Positions 1-8,762 of a stretch of 41,819 nt of DNA are shown piece after piece. Location of the stretch: assembly GCF_002101785.1 (NCBI RefSeq), contig NZ_LQPJ01000007.1, positions 1 to 41,819 on the forward strand. Direction: 5' to 3'. Origin of the DNA: Mycobacterium palustre. Its GTDB lineage: Bacteria > Actinomycetota > Actinomycetes > Mycobacteriales > Mycobacteriaceae. The notes below the pieces were generated by a model. It was not told where the DNA came from. It made no database searches and saw only the letters and a list, made by a program, of their open reading frames with translations. Both the position numbers and the translations under genes were made by a program. Within the stretch, counting starts at the first letter, position 1, and the number at the start of each line of letters is the position of its first letter.

Positions 1-87
1 CGACACGCCACACCCCACCCGGGGGTTCTCCTCACATCAAGCCGACACGCCTGCTACCAACGTCCTGGCCGAGTACACCTAGCCCCG
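1..87. repeat. Left arm of window-spanning inverted repeat
   Basis: These 87 bases are the reverse complement of 41733-41819 with one difference (c at 78). Identity stops 5 bases after the stop codon of the reading frame inside the repeat and 2 bases before the stop codon of the TetR gene. The most likely explanation is the end of a multicopy element such as an insertion sequence, present inverted on both sides. A contig that ended at a repeat would look the same. The element family was not recognised. Confidence 0.9.
2..82 (+). CDS. 3' end of an unrecognised repeated ORF (possible transposase tail), partial
   Basis: An open frame enters from the left window edge and ends at TAG 80-82. The last residues read ATNVLAEYT. 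The same frame occurs inverted at the right edge, ending ATNVLAEYS. Only 26 residues are visible and no domain can be recognised. Position inside a repeated sequence suggests the C-terminus of a mobile-element protein, but a duplicated chromosomal gene or a non-coding repeat cannot be excluded. Confidence 0.4.
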   Translation, partial: DTPHPTRGFSSHQADTPATNVLAEYT

Positions 88-89
88 AA

Positions 90-701
90 TCAGTCGACGC
101 CGTTGTCCCGCCCTCGCGGCGGGATGACGGTGTCGGCGATCAACGCCAGTTCGCGCCGGTTCGGCGGCTCGCCGGTCAGCAAGAAGTGGTGGTTGATCAG
201 CGCCGGTCCGACCCGCGCCGTCAGCGGCGTGACCGAGGCCGCGTCGATCTCGCCGTTGTCGATCGCGGCCCGAAGGATCGACTCCACGATCTGCAGCCGC
301 GGGCACACCACGGCGTCGGCGAAGATCGCGCGCATCTCCGGTTCGTGCAGGAGCTGGTGAACGATGTCGATGCCGGGAAAGGCGGTCTTCCCGGCCAGGA
401 CGTCGCGGTGGGCGGTCAACAGCGTCAGCAGGTTTTCTCGGGCCGACCTGCCGGGGCGCAGCTCGGGCAGCGGCGGCAGCGTGTAGACCAGGGCGGCGTG
501 CACCAAAGCCTGCTTGCTGCACCAGCGGCGGTACAGCGCCGCCTTGCCGGTGTGGGCGCGGGCCGCGATCCCTTCCATAGTCAGGCCGCCGTATCCAACC
601 TCGGCCAGCTCCGCCAGCGTGGCCTCGTAGAGCGCGCGTTCGAGCACCTCGCCGCGCCGGCGGCTGCGGCTACCGCTGCGACCTTGGGTGAGCTGGGGCA
701 T
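90..701 (-). CDS. TetR/AcrR family transcriptional regulator (Rv1167c-like)
   Basis: A 203-aa protein with a TetR-type helix-turn-helix in about residues 18-65, containing TMEGIAARAHTGKAALYRRW, followed by a helical ligand-binding domain. Regulators of this family bind palindromic operators as dimers and release DNA on binding a small molecule; the ligand here is unknown. In M. tuberculosis a TetR gene (Rv1167c) lies near mshB but with PPE17 and PE11 between them. Here the gene directly neighbours mshB and is divergent from it. The stop codon lies only 2 bp from the edge of the terminal repeat, so the 3' flank has been rearranged relative to that order. Start and family are clear; orthology is inferred from position and length. 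Confidence 0.88.
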   Translation of the reverse strand: MPQLTQGRSGSRSRRRGEVLERALYEATLAELAEVGYGGLTMEGIAARAHTGKAALYRRWCSKQALVHAALVYTLPPLPELRPGRSARENLLTLLTAHRDVLAGKTAFPGIDIVHQLLHEPEMRAIFADAVVCPRLQIVESILRAAIDNGEIDAASVTPLTARVGPALINHHFLLTGEPPNRRELALIADTVIPPRGRDNGVD

Positions 702-773
702 TCGTCGATAGTAGCCGTCGGCGTTCCTAGCTGCTGAGCGGCCGGCAAAACTGGTGCCGCGTTCTCACGGAGG

Positions 774-779
774 TACTGT
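774..779 (+). promoter_or_regulatory. -10-like hexamer of mshB, leaderless spacing
   Basis: TACTGT ends 6 nt before the mshB ATG at 786, which fits transcription starting at or next to the start codon. A GGAGG at about 769-773 overlaps the same stretch and could act as a ribosome binding site if transcription starts further upstream. Only the hexamer was read; no -35 element is assigned. Confidence 0.4.
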
Positions 780-785
780 GCGTCC

Positions 786-1700
786 ATGTCCGAGACTCCG
801 CGGCTGCTGTTCGTCCACGCGCATCCCGACGACGAAAGCCTCAGCAACGGCGCCACGATCGCGCACTACACCGCCCGCGGGGCGCAGGTGTCGGTGGTCA
901 CCTGCACGCTGGGCGAGGAGGGCGAGGTCATCGGCGACCGCTGGGCCGAGCTCGCCGTCGACCGGGCGGACCAGCTCGGCGGCTACCGCGTCGGCGAGCT
1001 CACCGCGGCGCTGCACGCGCTGGGCGTCGGCGAGCCCGTCTATCTCGGCGGCGCGGGCCGCTGGCGCGACTCGGGCATGGCCGGCACCCCCAGGCGGCGC
1101 CGGCAGCGGTTCATCGACGCCGACGAACGCGAGGCCGTCGGCGCGCTGGTGGCGATCATCCGCGAGCGGCGCCCGCACGTCGTCGTGACCTACGACCCGA
1201 ACGGCGGGTACGGGCACCCCGACCACATCCACACCCACAGGGTCACGACTGCCGCCGTGGCCTCGGCCGGTTTGGGGCCCGGCACCGGCGACTACCCGGG
1301 CGAGCCCTGGACGGTGCCGAAGTTCTATTGGTCGGTGCTGTCCGAGACTGCGATGGACGACGGGTGGCGCGCCCTGAACGACGACGACCTGCTGCCGGGC
1401 TGGACGATCCCGCCGCGGGAAGCGTTCGACTTCGGCTATGCCGACTCCGACATCGACGCCGTCGTCGAGGCGGGCCCGGAAGCGCGCGATGCCAAGGCGG
1501 CGGCGCTCGCCGCCCACGCCACCCAGGTCGTCGTCGGCCCCACCGGGCGGGCCTGCGCGCTGTCGAACAACCTGGCGCTGCCGATCGTCGCCGACGAGCA
1601 CTACGTCCTGGTGGCCGGCTCCCCGGGCGAGCGCGACGAGCGCGGCTGGGAAACAGATCTGCTTGCAGGACTTGGTTTCACCGCCGAAGCGACGCGGTAG
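786..1700 (+). CDS. mshB: N-acetyl-1-D-myo-inositol-2-amino-2-deoxy-alpha-D-glucopyranoside deacetylase MshB
   Basis: This enzyme removes the acetyl group from GlcNAc-Ins in the second committed step of mycothiol synthesis, the main low-molecular-weight thiol of actinobacteria. The protein is 304 aa and has the LmbE/PIG-L fold. The metal-binding motif HAHPDDES is at residues 11-18 (His13 and Asp16 are zinc ligands, Asp15 the catalytic base in the family). The third ligand is His147 in GHPDH (143-147). These positions match the known M. tuberculosis enzyme. The ATG at 786 gives the N-terminus typical of the family. Downstream, 34 bases separate it from a mini-ORF and a small membrane protein gene read in the same direction. 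Confidence 0.97.
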   Translation: MSETPRLLFVHAHPDDESLSNGATIAHYTARGAQVSVVTCTLGEEGEVIGDRWAELAVDRADQLGGYRVGELTAALHALGVGEPVYLGGAGRWRDSGMAGTPRRRRQRFIDADEREAVGALVAIIRERRPHVVVTYDPNGGYGHPDHIHTHRVTTAAVASAGLGPGTGDYPGEPWTVPKFYWSVLSETAMDDGWRALNDDDLLPGWTIPPREAFDFGYADSDIDAVVEAGPEARDAKAAALAAHATQVVVGPTGRACALSNNLALPIVADEHYVLVAGSPGERDERGWETDLLAGLGFTAEATR

Positions 1701-1734
1701 GCTGCCAAACAGGCAGCCACGGAAGGAACTCGCG

Positions 1735-1842
1735 ATGGACCCCGACCTGGACCCTAACCTTCAGCATTGGCAGGACCGACTCGACAGCCTGCAGTGGGTT
1801 ATCGGCTCCATCCTGTCCAACATCGACAGCGTCCCGACCTGA
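1735..1842 (+). CDS. 35-aa mini-ORF between mshB and the Rv1171-like gene
   Basis: ATG 1735 is preceded by a good ribosome binding site (GGAAGG at 1721-1726, 8 nt spacing). The ORF encodes 35 residues, beginning MDPDLDPNLQHWQDRLDSLQ and ending in a hydrophobic stretch WVIGSILSNI. The peptide is acidic and could form an amphipathic helix. Its TGA (1840-1842) overlaps the codon where the next protein would be expected to start, a layout typical of translational coupling. It is not a family I recognise. It could be a real small protein or a leader peptide controlling the downstream gene. Confidence 0.5.
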   Translation: MDPDLDPNLQHWQDRLDSLQWVIGSILSNIDSVPT

Positions 1843-2249
1843 CCGAAACAAAGCCACGCGCCGCGTCCCTCGAGGACAGCGGCGCGACGGACCCCGCGAT
1901 TCGTTTCGTCGTACTGGCGCTGCTGACCGTCGACGGCGTTCTCTCGGCATTGGCCGGCGCGCTGCTGCTGCCCTCCTATATCGGCTCGGTCCCGTTTCCG
2001 ATCAGCGGATTGATCAGCGGATTGCTCAACGCGGCGCTGGTCTGGGCCGCGGGGCGATGGGCCCGCTCGCCGCGGGTGGCCGCGTTGCCGCTGTGGACGT
2101 GGCTCCTCACGGTGGTGGTGCTGAGCATGGGCGGACCCGGCGATGACGTGATCCTGGGCGGCCAAGGGCTGATGCGCTACGGGGCCCTGGTGTTGATCGT
2201 GCTCGGGGTTGCGCCGCCGGTGTGGGTGTTGTTGCGGCGCGGCCACTGA
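1794..2249 (+). CDS. Small multi-pass membrane protein (Rv1171-like)
   Basis: The frame encodes four hydrophobic segments: around FVVLALLTVDGVLSALAGAL, FPISGLISGLLNAALVWAAG, WTWLLTVVVLSM and GALVLIVLGVAPPVWVLL, with short loops. Function is unknown; by position it corresponds to the conserved hypothetical Rv1171 next to mshB. The start is uncertain. TTG 1767 and GTG 1794 are in frame, but the expected N-terminus (L-TETKPRAASLED) begins at codon 1839, which is CTG, a rare start codon. That CTG overlaps the TGA of the preceding mini-ORF as CTGA. Translation from 1839 would give about 136 aa. Confidence 0.75.
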   Translation: MGYRLHPVQHRQRPDLTETKPRAASLEDSGATDPAIRFVVLALLTVDGVLSALAGALLLPSYIGSVPFPISGLISGLLNAALVWAAGRWARSPRVAALPLWTWLLTVVVLSMGGPGDDVILGGQGLMRYGALVLIVLGVAPPVWVLLRRGH

Positions 2250-2258
2250 GCGCTTTTA

Positions 2259-3197
2259 CTAAGGCACGTTCACGCCGATCGGCGGCAGCGGGGGCAAAAA
2301 GCTGAGCACCCAGTAGATCTCGGTGTTGATGAACTGGTTGACCGATGCGGTTGTGGCCGCCCAGATGTTGTTCAGGCCCTGCGTGAAACTGACTGTGCCG
2401 TCGATGAAGTCGATGGTGTTGAACAACACGCTCTGCACGATGGGCTCGAAAAGGTAGTAGAAGAAGTTGATCTGCGGGGCCAGCCAACCGACCCACGGCA
2501 GCCAGCCGGCCGCGTACGCGGCCAGGTTGAAGCCGTACTGCACCCAGGGTTCGATCGCGAGGTAGGCGGCCTCGATCGCGTCCCCGATCGAAACCAGCGC
2601 GTTGGCCGCGGGGACCACGGCGGCGGTGGACGCGGCGGCCGGCGCGAGGAGCGCGCCGGCCGCGATCGCACCGATTCCCCCCACGGGCCGCAGCAGCAGC
2701 GCTTCGGCCTGACCGACGGCTCCGGCGGCGCCGTCGAGGAACCTTGCGCCCGTGCCGCCGAGCACCCCGGCGGCACCCGGGAAACCCGACCCCAGCAGGG
2801 CGCTCTCGATGCGGTTCACCGCGCCCGACACCGCGCCGGCGGCGCCGCCGCCCAGCGCCGGGTTGCCCAGCGTCGCCGCGGCGGGCGCGTCGACCGCGTC
2901 GGCCAAAGTCCGCGCGGCGTTGGCCTCGGCCGCCGCATAGGCGCCCGCCCCGGCGGTCAGCGCCTGAACGAACCGCTCGTGAAACGCCGACACCTGCGCG
3001 CTGAGCCGCTGGTAGTCCAGCCCGTGCTGGGAAAGGAACGCGGCGACCTGTGCCGACACCTGGTCGGCGGCCGCGGCCACCACTCCAGCGGTCGGGCCCG
3101 CGACGGCCTCGTTGGCGGCGTTGAGCATCGAACCGACGCCGGCCAAGTCCGAAGCCGCTGTGACCAGCGCCTCCGGGGCCGCGAACAGGAACGACAT
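2259..3197 (-). CDS. PE12: PE family protein (PE12-like)
   Basis: A 312-aa protein with the conserved N-terminal PE domain over roughly residues 1-95, starting MSFLFAAPEALVTAASDLAG. PE domains form helical hairpins that guide proteins to type VII (ESX) secretion. The remaining 210 residues are alanine/glycine rich with several hydrophobic stretches and aromatic residues, not the Gly-Gly repeats of PE_PGRS proteins. The frame stays open upstream to 3434, but ATG 3197 is preceded by GGAGGT and gives the canonical PE start. The gene is divergent from fbiC, as Rv1172c is in M. tuberculosis. No PPE partner is present in the window. The function of the C-terminal part is unknown. Confidence 0.92.
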   Translation of the reverse strand: MSFLFAAPEALVTAASDLAGVGSMLNAANEAVAGPTAGVVAAAADQVSAQVAAFLSQHGLDYQRLSAQVSAFHERFVQALTAGAGAYAAAEANAARTLADAVDAPAAATLGNPALGGGAAGAVSGAVNRIESALLGSGFPGAAGVLGGTGARFLDGAAGAVGQAEALLLRPVGGIGAIAAGALLAPAAASTAAVVPAANALVSIGDAIEAAYLAIEPWVQYGFNLAAYAAGWLPWVGWLAPQINFFYYLFEPIVQSVLFNTIDFIDGTVSFTQGLNNIWAATTASVNQFINTEIYWVLSFLPPLPPIGVNVP

Positions 3198-3421
3198 CGC
3201 ACACCTCCGCTGAGTTAGCACGGATGGTATCGCGATCACAGTTCGACCGACGGCAACTCCGTCAAACACTTGACCAAAGGGCTCGGGCGCCGCCGAAACT
3301 CCCCGAATCCCGACCGCGGGCCGCCGGTAGCCTGGCGCTACTGTTGCCCGTATGGCACCGCCGCCCATAGTTTCGATCGGGACGCACGGATGAAATTCGA
3401 TCGCGGGAAAGTTACACCAAC

Positions 3422-6022
3422 GTGCCACTGACACCGGAGCGTCCGGCCCAGGAGCCTGTCCCTCTACCCAGCCCCGTTGTCCCGGCCGCGGCCTTCGCCA
3501 AGGCCAGCGCGTCTGCCCTGCGCCGCGTCTTGCGGCGAGCCCGGGACGGGGTGGCGCTGAACGTCGACGAGGCGGCCGTCGCGATGACCGCGCGCGGCGA
3601 CGACCTCGCGGACCTGTGCGCGAGCGCGGCGCGGGTGCGGGACGCGGGCCTAAAGTCGGCCGGACGGCGCGGGCCCGGCGGCGGGCTGGCGATCACCTAC
3701 TCGCGCAAAGTGTTCATCCCGGTCACCCACTTGTGCCGAGACACCTGCCACTACTGCACCTTTGTCACCGTTCCCGGCAGGCTGCGCGCCCAGGGCGCCG
3801 GCATGTATCTCGAACCCGACGAGATTGTCGACATCGCCCGCCGCGGGGCCGAACTCGGTTGCAAGGAGGCCTTATTCACCCTCGGCGACCGGCCGGAGGA
3901 CCGGTGGCCGGAGGCTCGCCAGTGGCTCGGCGAGCGCGGCTATGACTCCACGCTGTCTTACGTGCGGGCCATGGCCATCCGCGTGCTGGAGGAAACCGGG
4001 CTGTTGCCGCACCTGAACCCGGGCGTGATGAGCTGGTCGGAGTTGTCGCGGCTCAAACCGGTGGCGCCGTCGATGGGCATGATGCTCGAGACGACGTCGC
4101 GGCGGCTCTTTGAAACCAAAGGGCTTGCCCACTATGGCAGCCCGGACAAGGACCCCGCGGTCCGGCTGCGGACCCTGACCGACGCGGGCCGGTTGTCGAT
4201 CCCGTTCACCACGGGGCTGCTGGTGGGCATCGGCGAAACGCTGACCGAACGCGCCGACACCCTGCACGCGATTCGCAAGTCGCACAAGGAGTTCGGACAC
4301 GTCCAGGAAGTGATCGTGCAGAACTTCCGGGCCAAGGAGCACACCGCGATGGCCGCGGTCCCCGACGCCGGCATCGAGGACTACCTCGCCACGGTGGCGG
4401 TCGCGCGGCTGGTCCTGGGGCCGGGCATGCGTATCCAGGCGCCGCCCAATCTGGTCTCGCGCGAGGAATGCCTGGCGCTGATCGGCGCCGGAGTCGACGA
4501 CTGGGGCGGTGTCTCGCCGTTGACCCCAGACCACGTCAACCCCGAACGCCCATGGCCCGCGTTGGACGAGCTGGCCGCCGTCACCGCCGAGGCCGGATAC
4601 GAACTGGTGCAGCGGTTGACCGCGCAACCCAAGTACGTCCAGGCCGGCGCGGCGTGGATCGACCCGCGGGTGCGCGCCCACGTGGCGGCGCTGGCCGACC
4701 CGGCCACCGGCCTGGCCCGCGACGTGAACCCGGTGGGCGTGCCCTGGCAGGAGCCCGACGACGTGGAGTCGGCCGGCCGGGTGGACCTGAACGCGTCGAT
4801 CGACACCGAGGGCCGCAACACCGCGGCCCGCAGCGACCTGCACAGCGCCTTCGGTGATTGGGAGTCGATCCGCTCGCGCGCGCAAGAACTGTCGGCCCGG
4901 GGCGCCAAAGCGCCAGAACGCCTAGACACCGACGTGCTCGCCGCGCTCGCCTCGGCCGAACGCGATCCCGCCGGCTGCAGCGACGACGAGTACCTGGCGC
5001 TGGCCACCGCCGACGGACCCGCGCTGGATGCCGTTGCCGCGCTGGCTGATTCGCTGCGCCGCGACACCGTCGGTGACGACGTCACGTTCGTGGTGAACCG
5101 CAACATCAACTTCACCAACATCTGCTACACCGGGTGCCGGTTCTGCGCGTTCGCGCAGCGCAAGGGCGACGCAGACGCGTACTCGCTGTCGATCGACGAG
5201 GTCGCCGACCGGGCGTGGGAGGCGCACGTACAGGGCGCCACCGAGGTGTGCATGCAGGGTGGCATCGACCCCGAACTGCCGGTGACGGGATACGCCGAGA
5301 TGGTTCGGGCCGTCAAGGCCCGGGTGCCTTCGATGCACGTGCACGCGTTCTCCCCGATGGAGATCGCCAACGGGGTGACCAAGAGCGGGTTGAGCGTTCG
5401 CGAGTGGCTGACCGCCCTGCGCGAGGCCGGCCTGGACACCATCCCGGGCACCGCCGCCGAAATCCTCGACGACGAGGTGCGCTGGGTGCTCACCAAGGGC
5501 AAGCTGCCGACGTCGATGTGGATCGAGATCGTCACCACCGCGCACGAGGTGGGGCTGCGGTCGTCGTCGACGATGATGTACGGCCACGTCGACACCCCGC
5601 GACATTGGGTGGCGCACCTCAACGTGCTGCGCGAAATACAGGACCGCACGGGCGGATTCACCGAGTTCGTGCCGTTGCCGTTCGTGCACCAGAATTCGCC
5701 GCTGTACCTGGCCGGCGCGGCGCGTCCCGGGCCCACCCACCGCGACAACCGGGCCGTGCACGCCCTGGCGCGAATCATGTTGCACGGCCGCATTTCCCAC
5801 ATCCAGACCAGCTGGGTCAAGCTCGGCGTCGAGCGCACCCAGGTGATGCTCAACGGCGGCGCCAACGACCTGGGCGGCACGCTGATGGAGGAGACGATCT
5901 CGCGGATGGCGGGATCCGAACACGGGTCCTCGAAGAGCGTGGCCGAGCTGGCCGCGATCGCCGAAGGGATAGGCCGCCCCGCCCGCCAGCGCACCACCAC
6001 CTACGCCTCGCTGGCGGCGTGA
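3422..6022 (+). CDS. fbiC: FO synthase FbiC (7,8-didemethyl-8-hydroxy-5-deazariboflavin synthase)
   Basis: FbiC is a fusion of two radical SAM enzymes that joins tyrosine and a ribityl-diaminouracil to make FO, the chromophore of coenzyme F420. The 866-aa protein shows both cluster motifs. The CofG-like half has CX3CX2C with Cys105, Cys109 and Cys112 (CRDTCHYC). The CofH-like half has Cys568, Cys572 and Cys575 (CYTGCRFC). Length matches the actinobacterial fusion. The start is GTG at 3422, with no obvious strong ribosome binding site. It is divergent from the PE gene with a 224-bp gap. F420 made here would serve the many F420-dependent reductases of mycobacteria. Confidence 0.97.
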   Translation: MPLTPERPAQEPVPLPSPVVPAAAFAKASASALRRVLRRARDGVALNVDEAAVAMTARGDDLADLCASAARVRDAGLKSAGRRGPGGGLAITYSRKVFIPVTHLCRDTCHYCTFVTVPGRLRAQGAGMYLEPDEIVDIARRGAELGCKEALFTLGDRPEDRWPEARQWLGERGYDSTLSYVRAMAIRVLEETGLLPHLNPGVMSWSELSRLKPVAPSMGMMLETTSRRLFETKGLAHYGSPDKDPAVRLRTLTDAGRLSIPFTTGLLVGIGETLTERADTLHAIRKSHKEFGHVQEVIVQNFRAKEHTAMAAVPDAGIEDYLATVAVARLVLGPGMRIQAPPNLVSREECLALIGAGVDDWGGVSPLTPDHVNPERPWPALDELAAVTAEAGYELVQRLTAQPKYVQAGAAWIDPRVRAHVAALADPATGLARDVNPVGVPWQEPDDVESAGRVDLNASIDTEGRNTAARSDLHSAFGDWESIRSRAQELSARGAKAPERLDTDVLAALASAERDPAGCSDDEYLALATADGPALDAVAALADSLRRDTVGDDVTFVVNRNINFTNICYTGCRFCAFAQRKGDADAYSLSIDEVADRAWEAHVQGATEVCMQGGIDPELPVTGYAEMVRAVKARVPSMHVHAFSPMEIANGVTKSGLSVREWLTALREAGLDTIPGTAAEILDDEVRWVLTKGKLPTSMWIEIVTTAHEVGLRSSSTMMYGHVDTPRHWVAHLNVLREIQDRTGGFTEFVPLPFVHQNSPLYLAGAARPGPTHRDNRAVHALARIMLHGRISHIQTSWVKLGVERTQVMLNGGANDLGGTLMEETISRMAGSEHGSSKSVAELAAIAEGIGRPARQRTTTYASLAA

Positions 6023-6040
6023 TCGGCGGCTTACCCGTCG

Positions 6041-6445
6041 GTGCGGGCGGGTATATCCGACGCCGTGAAGCGACACATCGACGGAGAGCGATTTCCCGAG
6101 TGGCGACCGTTTTCGGACGCGGTGCAGCAGCGCAGGCCCGACGCCGGCACCTGGTGTGAAGCCTGGACCGTCCGCGATATCGTCGTCCACCAAGCCGGAA
6201 ACGCCGAAGAACTCGCCCGCGTGCTGGGCGCGCACGTACAGGGCGAACCCGTGGGCACCCGCGGCTTCGAGGAGCGCGAGGCGCCGCTGCGCGCGATGAG
6301 CGATGCCGACCTGTGGGACGCGCTGCACGACCGGATGGCCGCCCTCGACGAGGTGGCGGCGGCCGCCGAGGACCCGTCGCGGATCTGCAGCCGCGTTGGA
6401 CCCGAGACGTTGGGCCGGGTCCGCCGACTGCTCAGCGGCTACTGA
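6041..6445 (+). pseudogene. Mycothiol-dependent maleylpyruvate isomerase-like protein, C-terminally truncated
   Basis: The 134-aa frame resembles the N-terminal four-helix (DinB-like) domain of mycothiol-dependent maleylpyruvate isomerase family proteins, with EAWTVRDIVVHQAGNAEELA providing the conserved helix and its His. Family members are usually well over 200 residues and continue into a second part. Here similarity appears to stop near residue 107, and the reading ends in an arginine-rich tail, RVGPETLGRVRRLLSGY. This looks like a deletion remnant; a short functional form is possible. GTG 6041 or GTG 6065 could be the start. It lies 18 nt after fbiC and is convergent with the TB8.4 gene. 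Confidence 0.6.
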
Positions 6446-6461
6446 GGTTTTCGGCGTCCGA

Positions 6462-6797
6462 TCAGTAGTTGTTGCAGCTGCCGGCCACGGCAAGCACGTC
6501 GTTGAAGTACGGCGCGGCCTGCGGCATGGCCTGGATCTGGCGGGCCATCTGCAACCGCTGCGGCGGCGGCGAGGCCAGGAAGTTACGCAGGTAGTTCACT
6601 GCGATCGGCGATGCGTTCAACTGCGCGGCCGCTGCGGGGTCCGTCGCGTTGAGCGCCGCCATGACCTGCCCGTAGTTGCAAGTCGTGTTGATGACCGGAT
6701 CCAGCGGATCGGCGGATGCGATCCCGGAGCCAGCCGTCAACGCGAACGCCGCACCGCCAACTGCAGCGACCAACTTAGTCAACGACAGCCTCACCAT
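6462..6797 (-). CDS. TB8.4: Secreted low-molecular-weight antigen, TB8.4-like (Rv1174c)
   Basis: A 111-aa exported protein. Residues 1-29 form a signal peptide: MVRLSLTKLVAAVGG, a hydrophobic core, then cleavage after SGIASA before DPLDP. The mature protein is about 80 residues with two cysteines, in NTTCNYGQ and in GSCNNY at the C-terminus, likely disulfide bonded. It matches the M. tuberculosis 8.4-kDa T-cell antigen by pattern and location. The molecular role is unknown; relatives carry a haemophore-like helical fold. The frame is open to 6845, but ATG 6797 has a Shine-Dalgarno-like AAGGTG and gives the normal signal peptide. Confidence 0.9.
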   Translation of the reverse strand: MVRLSLTKLVAAVGGAAFALTAGSGIASADPLDPVINTTCNYGQVMAALNATDPAAAAQLNASPIAVNYLRNFLASPPPQRLQMARQIQAMPQAAPYFNDVLAVAGSCNNY

Positions 6798-6960
6798 CTG
6801 TGGACACCTTCCCCTATCAATGCACCGTATGAACGGCGACGACATCTGCCCAACGGTTGCCGTCTGAGGTCGAGGTTACCAGGCCCCGCGAGCGTTCTTC
6901 CATCGCAACCGTTATCGCACAGGAACCACATAACGTAACTCTCCGCAGGTCACCGGCCTG

Positions 6961-6980
6961 CCCACGGTATTCGCCGTGGG
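6961..6980. other. Perfect 7-bp hairpin in the TB8.4-fdxC intergenic region
   Basis: CCCACGG (6961-6967) and CCGTGGG (6974-6980) are perfect reverse complements around a 6-nt loop. It sits about 220 nt before fdxC and 160 nt before the TB8.4-like start. It may be a structured leader, a terminator of an upstream transcript, or a protein binding site. Confidence 0.4.
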
Positions 6981-7075
6981 TGAAACCCCCGCCGCCGGCG
7001 AGCGTGAAGCCGGGCGCCCCGGGCGGCGTTCGGATTCGCGCCCGGCCCGATTGTCGGCACGCCCGTGCCGGGTGG

Positions 7076-7102
7076 TTGACGTGTATGTGCAACGTCTAGT
7101 AT
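7076..7102 (+). promoter_or_regulatory. Probable promoter of fdxC-dapC
   Basis: TTGACG (7076-7081) and TAGTAT (7097-7102) resemble -35 and -10 elements with a 15-bp spacer, slightly short for a SigA-type promoter. GACGT and ACGTC form a small inverted repeat across the spacer. The start codon of fdxC follows about 98 nt downstream. Confidence 0.5.
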
Positions 7103-7199
7103 CAGTAACCGAGAGCTCTCCGGCGAAGCGGCTAAAGCGCCGCGGCGCGCCGAACAGCAGCCCACAGGCAGCACATGGAAGAGACTTGAGGAGACGTCT

Positions 7200-7526
7200 G
7201 TGACGTACACGATCGCCGAACCTTGCGTCGACATCAAGGACAAGGCGTGCATCGAGGAATGCCCGGTCGACTGCATCTACGAGGGCGCCCGGATGCTCTA
7301 CATCCACCCCGACGAATGCGTCGACTGCGGCGCCTGCGAGCCGGTCTGCCCCGTCGAAGCGATCTACTACGAAGACGATGTGCCCGAGCAGTGGAGCCAC
7401 TACACGCAGATCAACGCCGACTTCTTCGTTGAGCTGGGGTCGCCGGGCGGTGCGGCGAAGGTCGGCATGACCGACAACGACCCGCAGGTGATCAAGGATC
7501 TGCCGCCCCAGGGCGAAGGCGACTGA
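7200..7526 (+). CDS. fdxC: Ferredoxin FdxC (seven-iron type)
   Basis: A 108-aa acidic electron carrier of the FdxA/FdxC type with one [3Fe-4S] and one [4Fe-4S] cluster. The cysteine pattern is visible as EPCVDIKDKACIEECPVDC followed by CVDCGACEPVCP. It donates electrons to oxidoreductases or P450s. GTG 7200 follows GAGGAG. The aminotransferase gene begins 8 or 44 nt after its stop, so the two are probably cotranscribed, as Rv1177-Rv1178 are in M. tuberculosis. The fadH-like and PadR genes that I recall between TB8.4 and fdxC in M. tuberculosis are absent here. Confidence 0.95.
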   Translation: MTYTIAEPCVDIKDKACIEECPVDCIYEGARMLYIHPDECVDCGACEPVCPVEAIYYEDDVPEQWSHYTQINADFFVELGSPGGAAKVGMTDNDPQVIKDLPPQGEGD

Positions 7527-7570
7527 GCGGGCCGGTGCTGCCCGGGCCGGGGTTGCGGGCGCGGCCGGCC

Positions 7571-8662
7571 GTGTCGGCCTCCCTGCCGGAATTCCCTTGG
7601 GACACTTTGGCCGACGCCAAGGCGCAGGCCGCTGCCCACCCGGACGGCCTCGTCGACCTGTCCGTGGGCACCCCGGTCGACCCGGTGGCGCCGCTGATCC
7701 GTGACGCGCTGGCCGCCGCCGGTTCCGCTTCCGGATATCCGGCGACCGCCGGCACCGCGCGGCTGCGCGAATCGGCGGTGGCCGCGCTGGACCGCCGCTT
7801 CGGGATCACCGGGCTGGCCGAGGCGGCCGTGTTGCCGGTGATCGGCAGCAAGGAACTCATCGCCTGGCTGCCGACGCTGCTCGGGCTGGGATCCACCGAC
7901 GCGGTCGTCGTGCCCGAGCTGGCCTACCCGACCTACGACGTCGGCGCCCGGCTGGCCGGCGCCCAGGTGGTGCGGGCGGACTCGCTGACCCAGCTCGGCC
8001 CGCTGACCCCGTCCCTGATCTACCTGAACTCGCCGAGCAACCCCACCGGGCGCGTTCTCGGGGTGGATCACCTGCGCAAGGTCGTCACCTGGGCGCGTGA
8101 CCGCGGCGTGCTGCTGGCCTCCGACGAGTGCTACCTGGGCCTGGGCTGGGACGCCGAGCCGGTGTCGGTGCTGCACCCCGCGGTCTGTGACGGCGACCAC
8201 ACCGGGCTGCTGGCGATCCATTCGCTGTCTAAGAGCTCGTCTCTGGCCGGGTATCGGGCCGGCTTTGTCGCCGGTGACCCGACCGTGGTCGCCGAACTGC
8301 TGGCCGTGCGCAAACACGCCGGGATGATGGTGCCGACCCCGGTGCAGGCCGCCATGGTCGCCGCCCTGGACGACGACGCCCACGAACGCCAGCAGCGCGA
8401 GCGGTATGAACGGCGGCGGGCGGCGCTGTTGCCCGCGATCCGGTCGGCCGGCTTCGGGGTCGACCATTCCGAGGCCGGCCTGTACCTGTGGGCCACCCGG
8501 GGTGAGCCGTGCGCGGACAGCGTGAGGTGGCTGGCCGGCCGCGGCATCCTGGTGGCGCCGGGCGACTTCTACGGCCCGGGCGGTGCCCGGCACGTGCGGG
8601 TGGCCTTGACGGCCAGCGACGAGCGCATCGCCGCCGCGGCACAACGGCTGACCCAGGGCTGA
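7571..8662 (+). CDS. dapC: Succinyldiaminopimelate transaminase, DapC type (Rv1178-like)
   Basis: A fold-type I PLP aminotransferase of about 363 aa. PGAP-style naming assigns this family N-succinyl-2-amino-6-ketopimelate transamination in the lysine/meso-diaminopimelate pathway, though Rv1178 itself is often just called an aminotransferase. Visible features are the substrate/cofactor motif LNSPSNPTGR, the PLP-contacting SDECY, and the Schiff-base lysine in HSLSKSSSLAGYRAGF (Lys221 with the start chosen). GTG 7571 gives the N-terminus VSASLPEFPWDTLADA, which I recall for the family. GTG 7535 is an in-frame alternative only 8 nt after fdxC. dapD and dapE lie elsewhere in the same window. Confidence 0.9.
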   Translation: MSASLPEFPWDTLADAKAQAAAHPDGLVDLSVGTPVDPVAPLIRDALAAAGSASGYPATAGTARLRESAVAALDRRFGITGLAEAAVLPVIGSKELIAWLPTLLGLGSTDAVVVPELAYPTYDVGARLAGAQVVRADSLTQLGPLTPSLIYLNSPSNPTGRVLGVDHLRKVVTWARDRGVLLASDECYLGLGWDAEPVSVLHPAVCDGDHTGLLAIHSLSKSSSLAGYRAGFVAGDPTVVAELLAVRKHAGMMVPTPVQAAMVAALDDDAHERQQRERYERRRAALLPAIRSAGFGVDHSEAGLYLWATRGEPCADSVRWLAGRGILVAPGDFYGPGGARHVRVALTASDERIAAAAQRLTQG

Positions 8663-8762
8663 CTGCGGGCCTGACTTCGCGCGTCCGCTGCCGCATGCCC
8701 GCCGCGAACGGCAGAATGCATCTGCAAGGACGGCGCTTCGACCTCAGGCAAGGATTTGGTTT

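Larger units (their letters stand above)
6798..7199. other. 402-bp gene-free region between TB8.4 and fdxC
   Basis: No credible gene was found here. Frames on both strands are short and arginine/proline rich. The region should carry the divergent promoters of the TB8.4-like gene and fdxC. Its visible structure is a hairpin at 6961-6980 and a promoter-like pair near 7076-7102, listed separately. Confidence 0.6.

Noticed and set aside
3198..3434. N-terminal extension of the PE protein by 79 residues
   Set aside because: The internal ATG at 3197 has GGAGGT upstream and yields the canonical PE N-terminus.
8663..8762. c-di-AMP (ydaO) riboswitch before the APC permease
   Set aside because: Only 100 bases are available and no conserved riboswitch helices were recognised.
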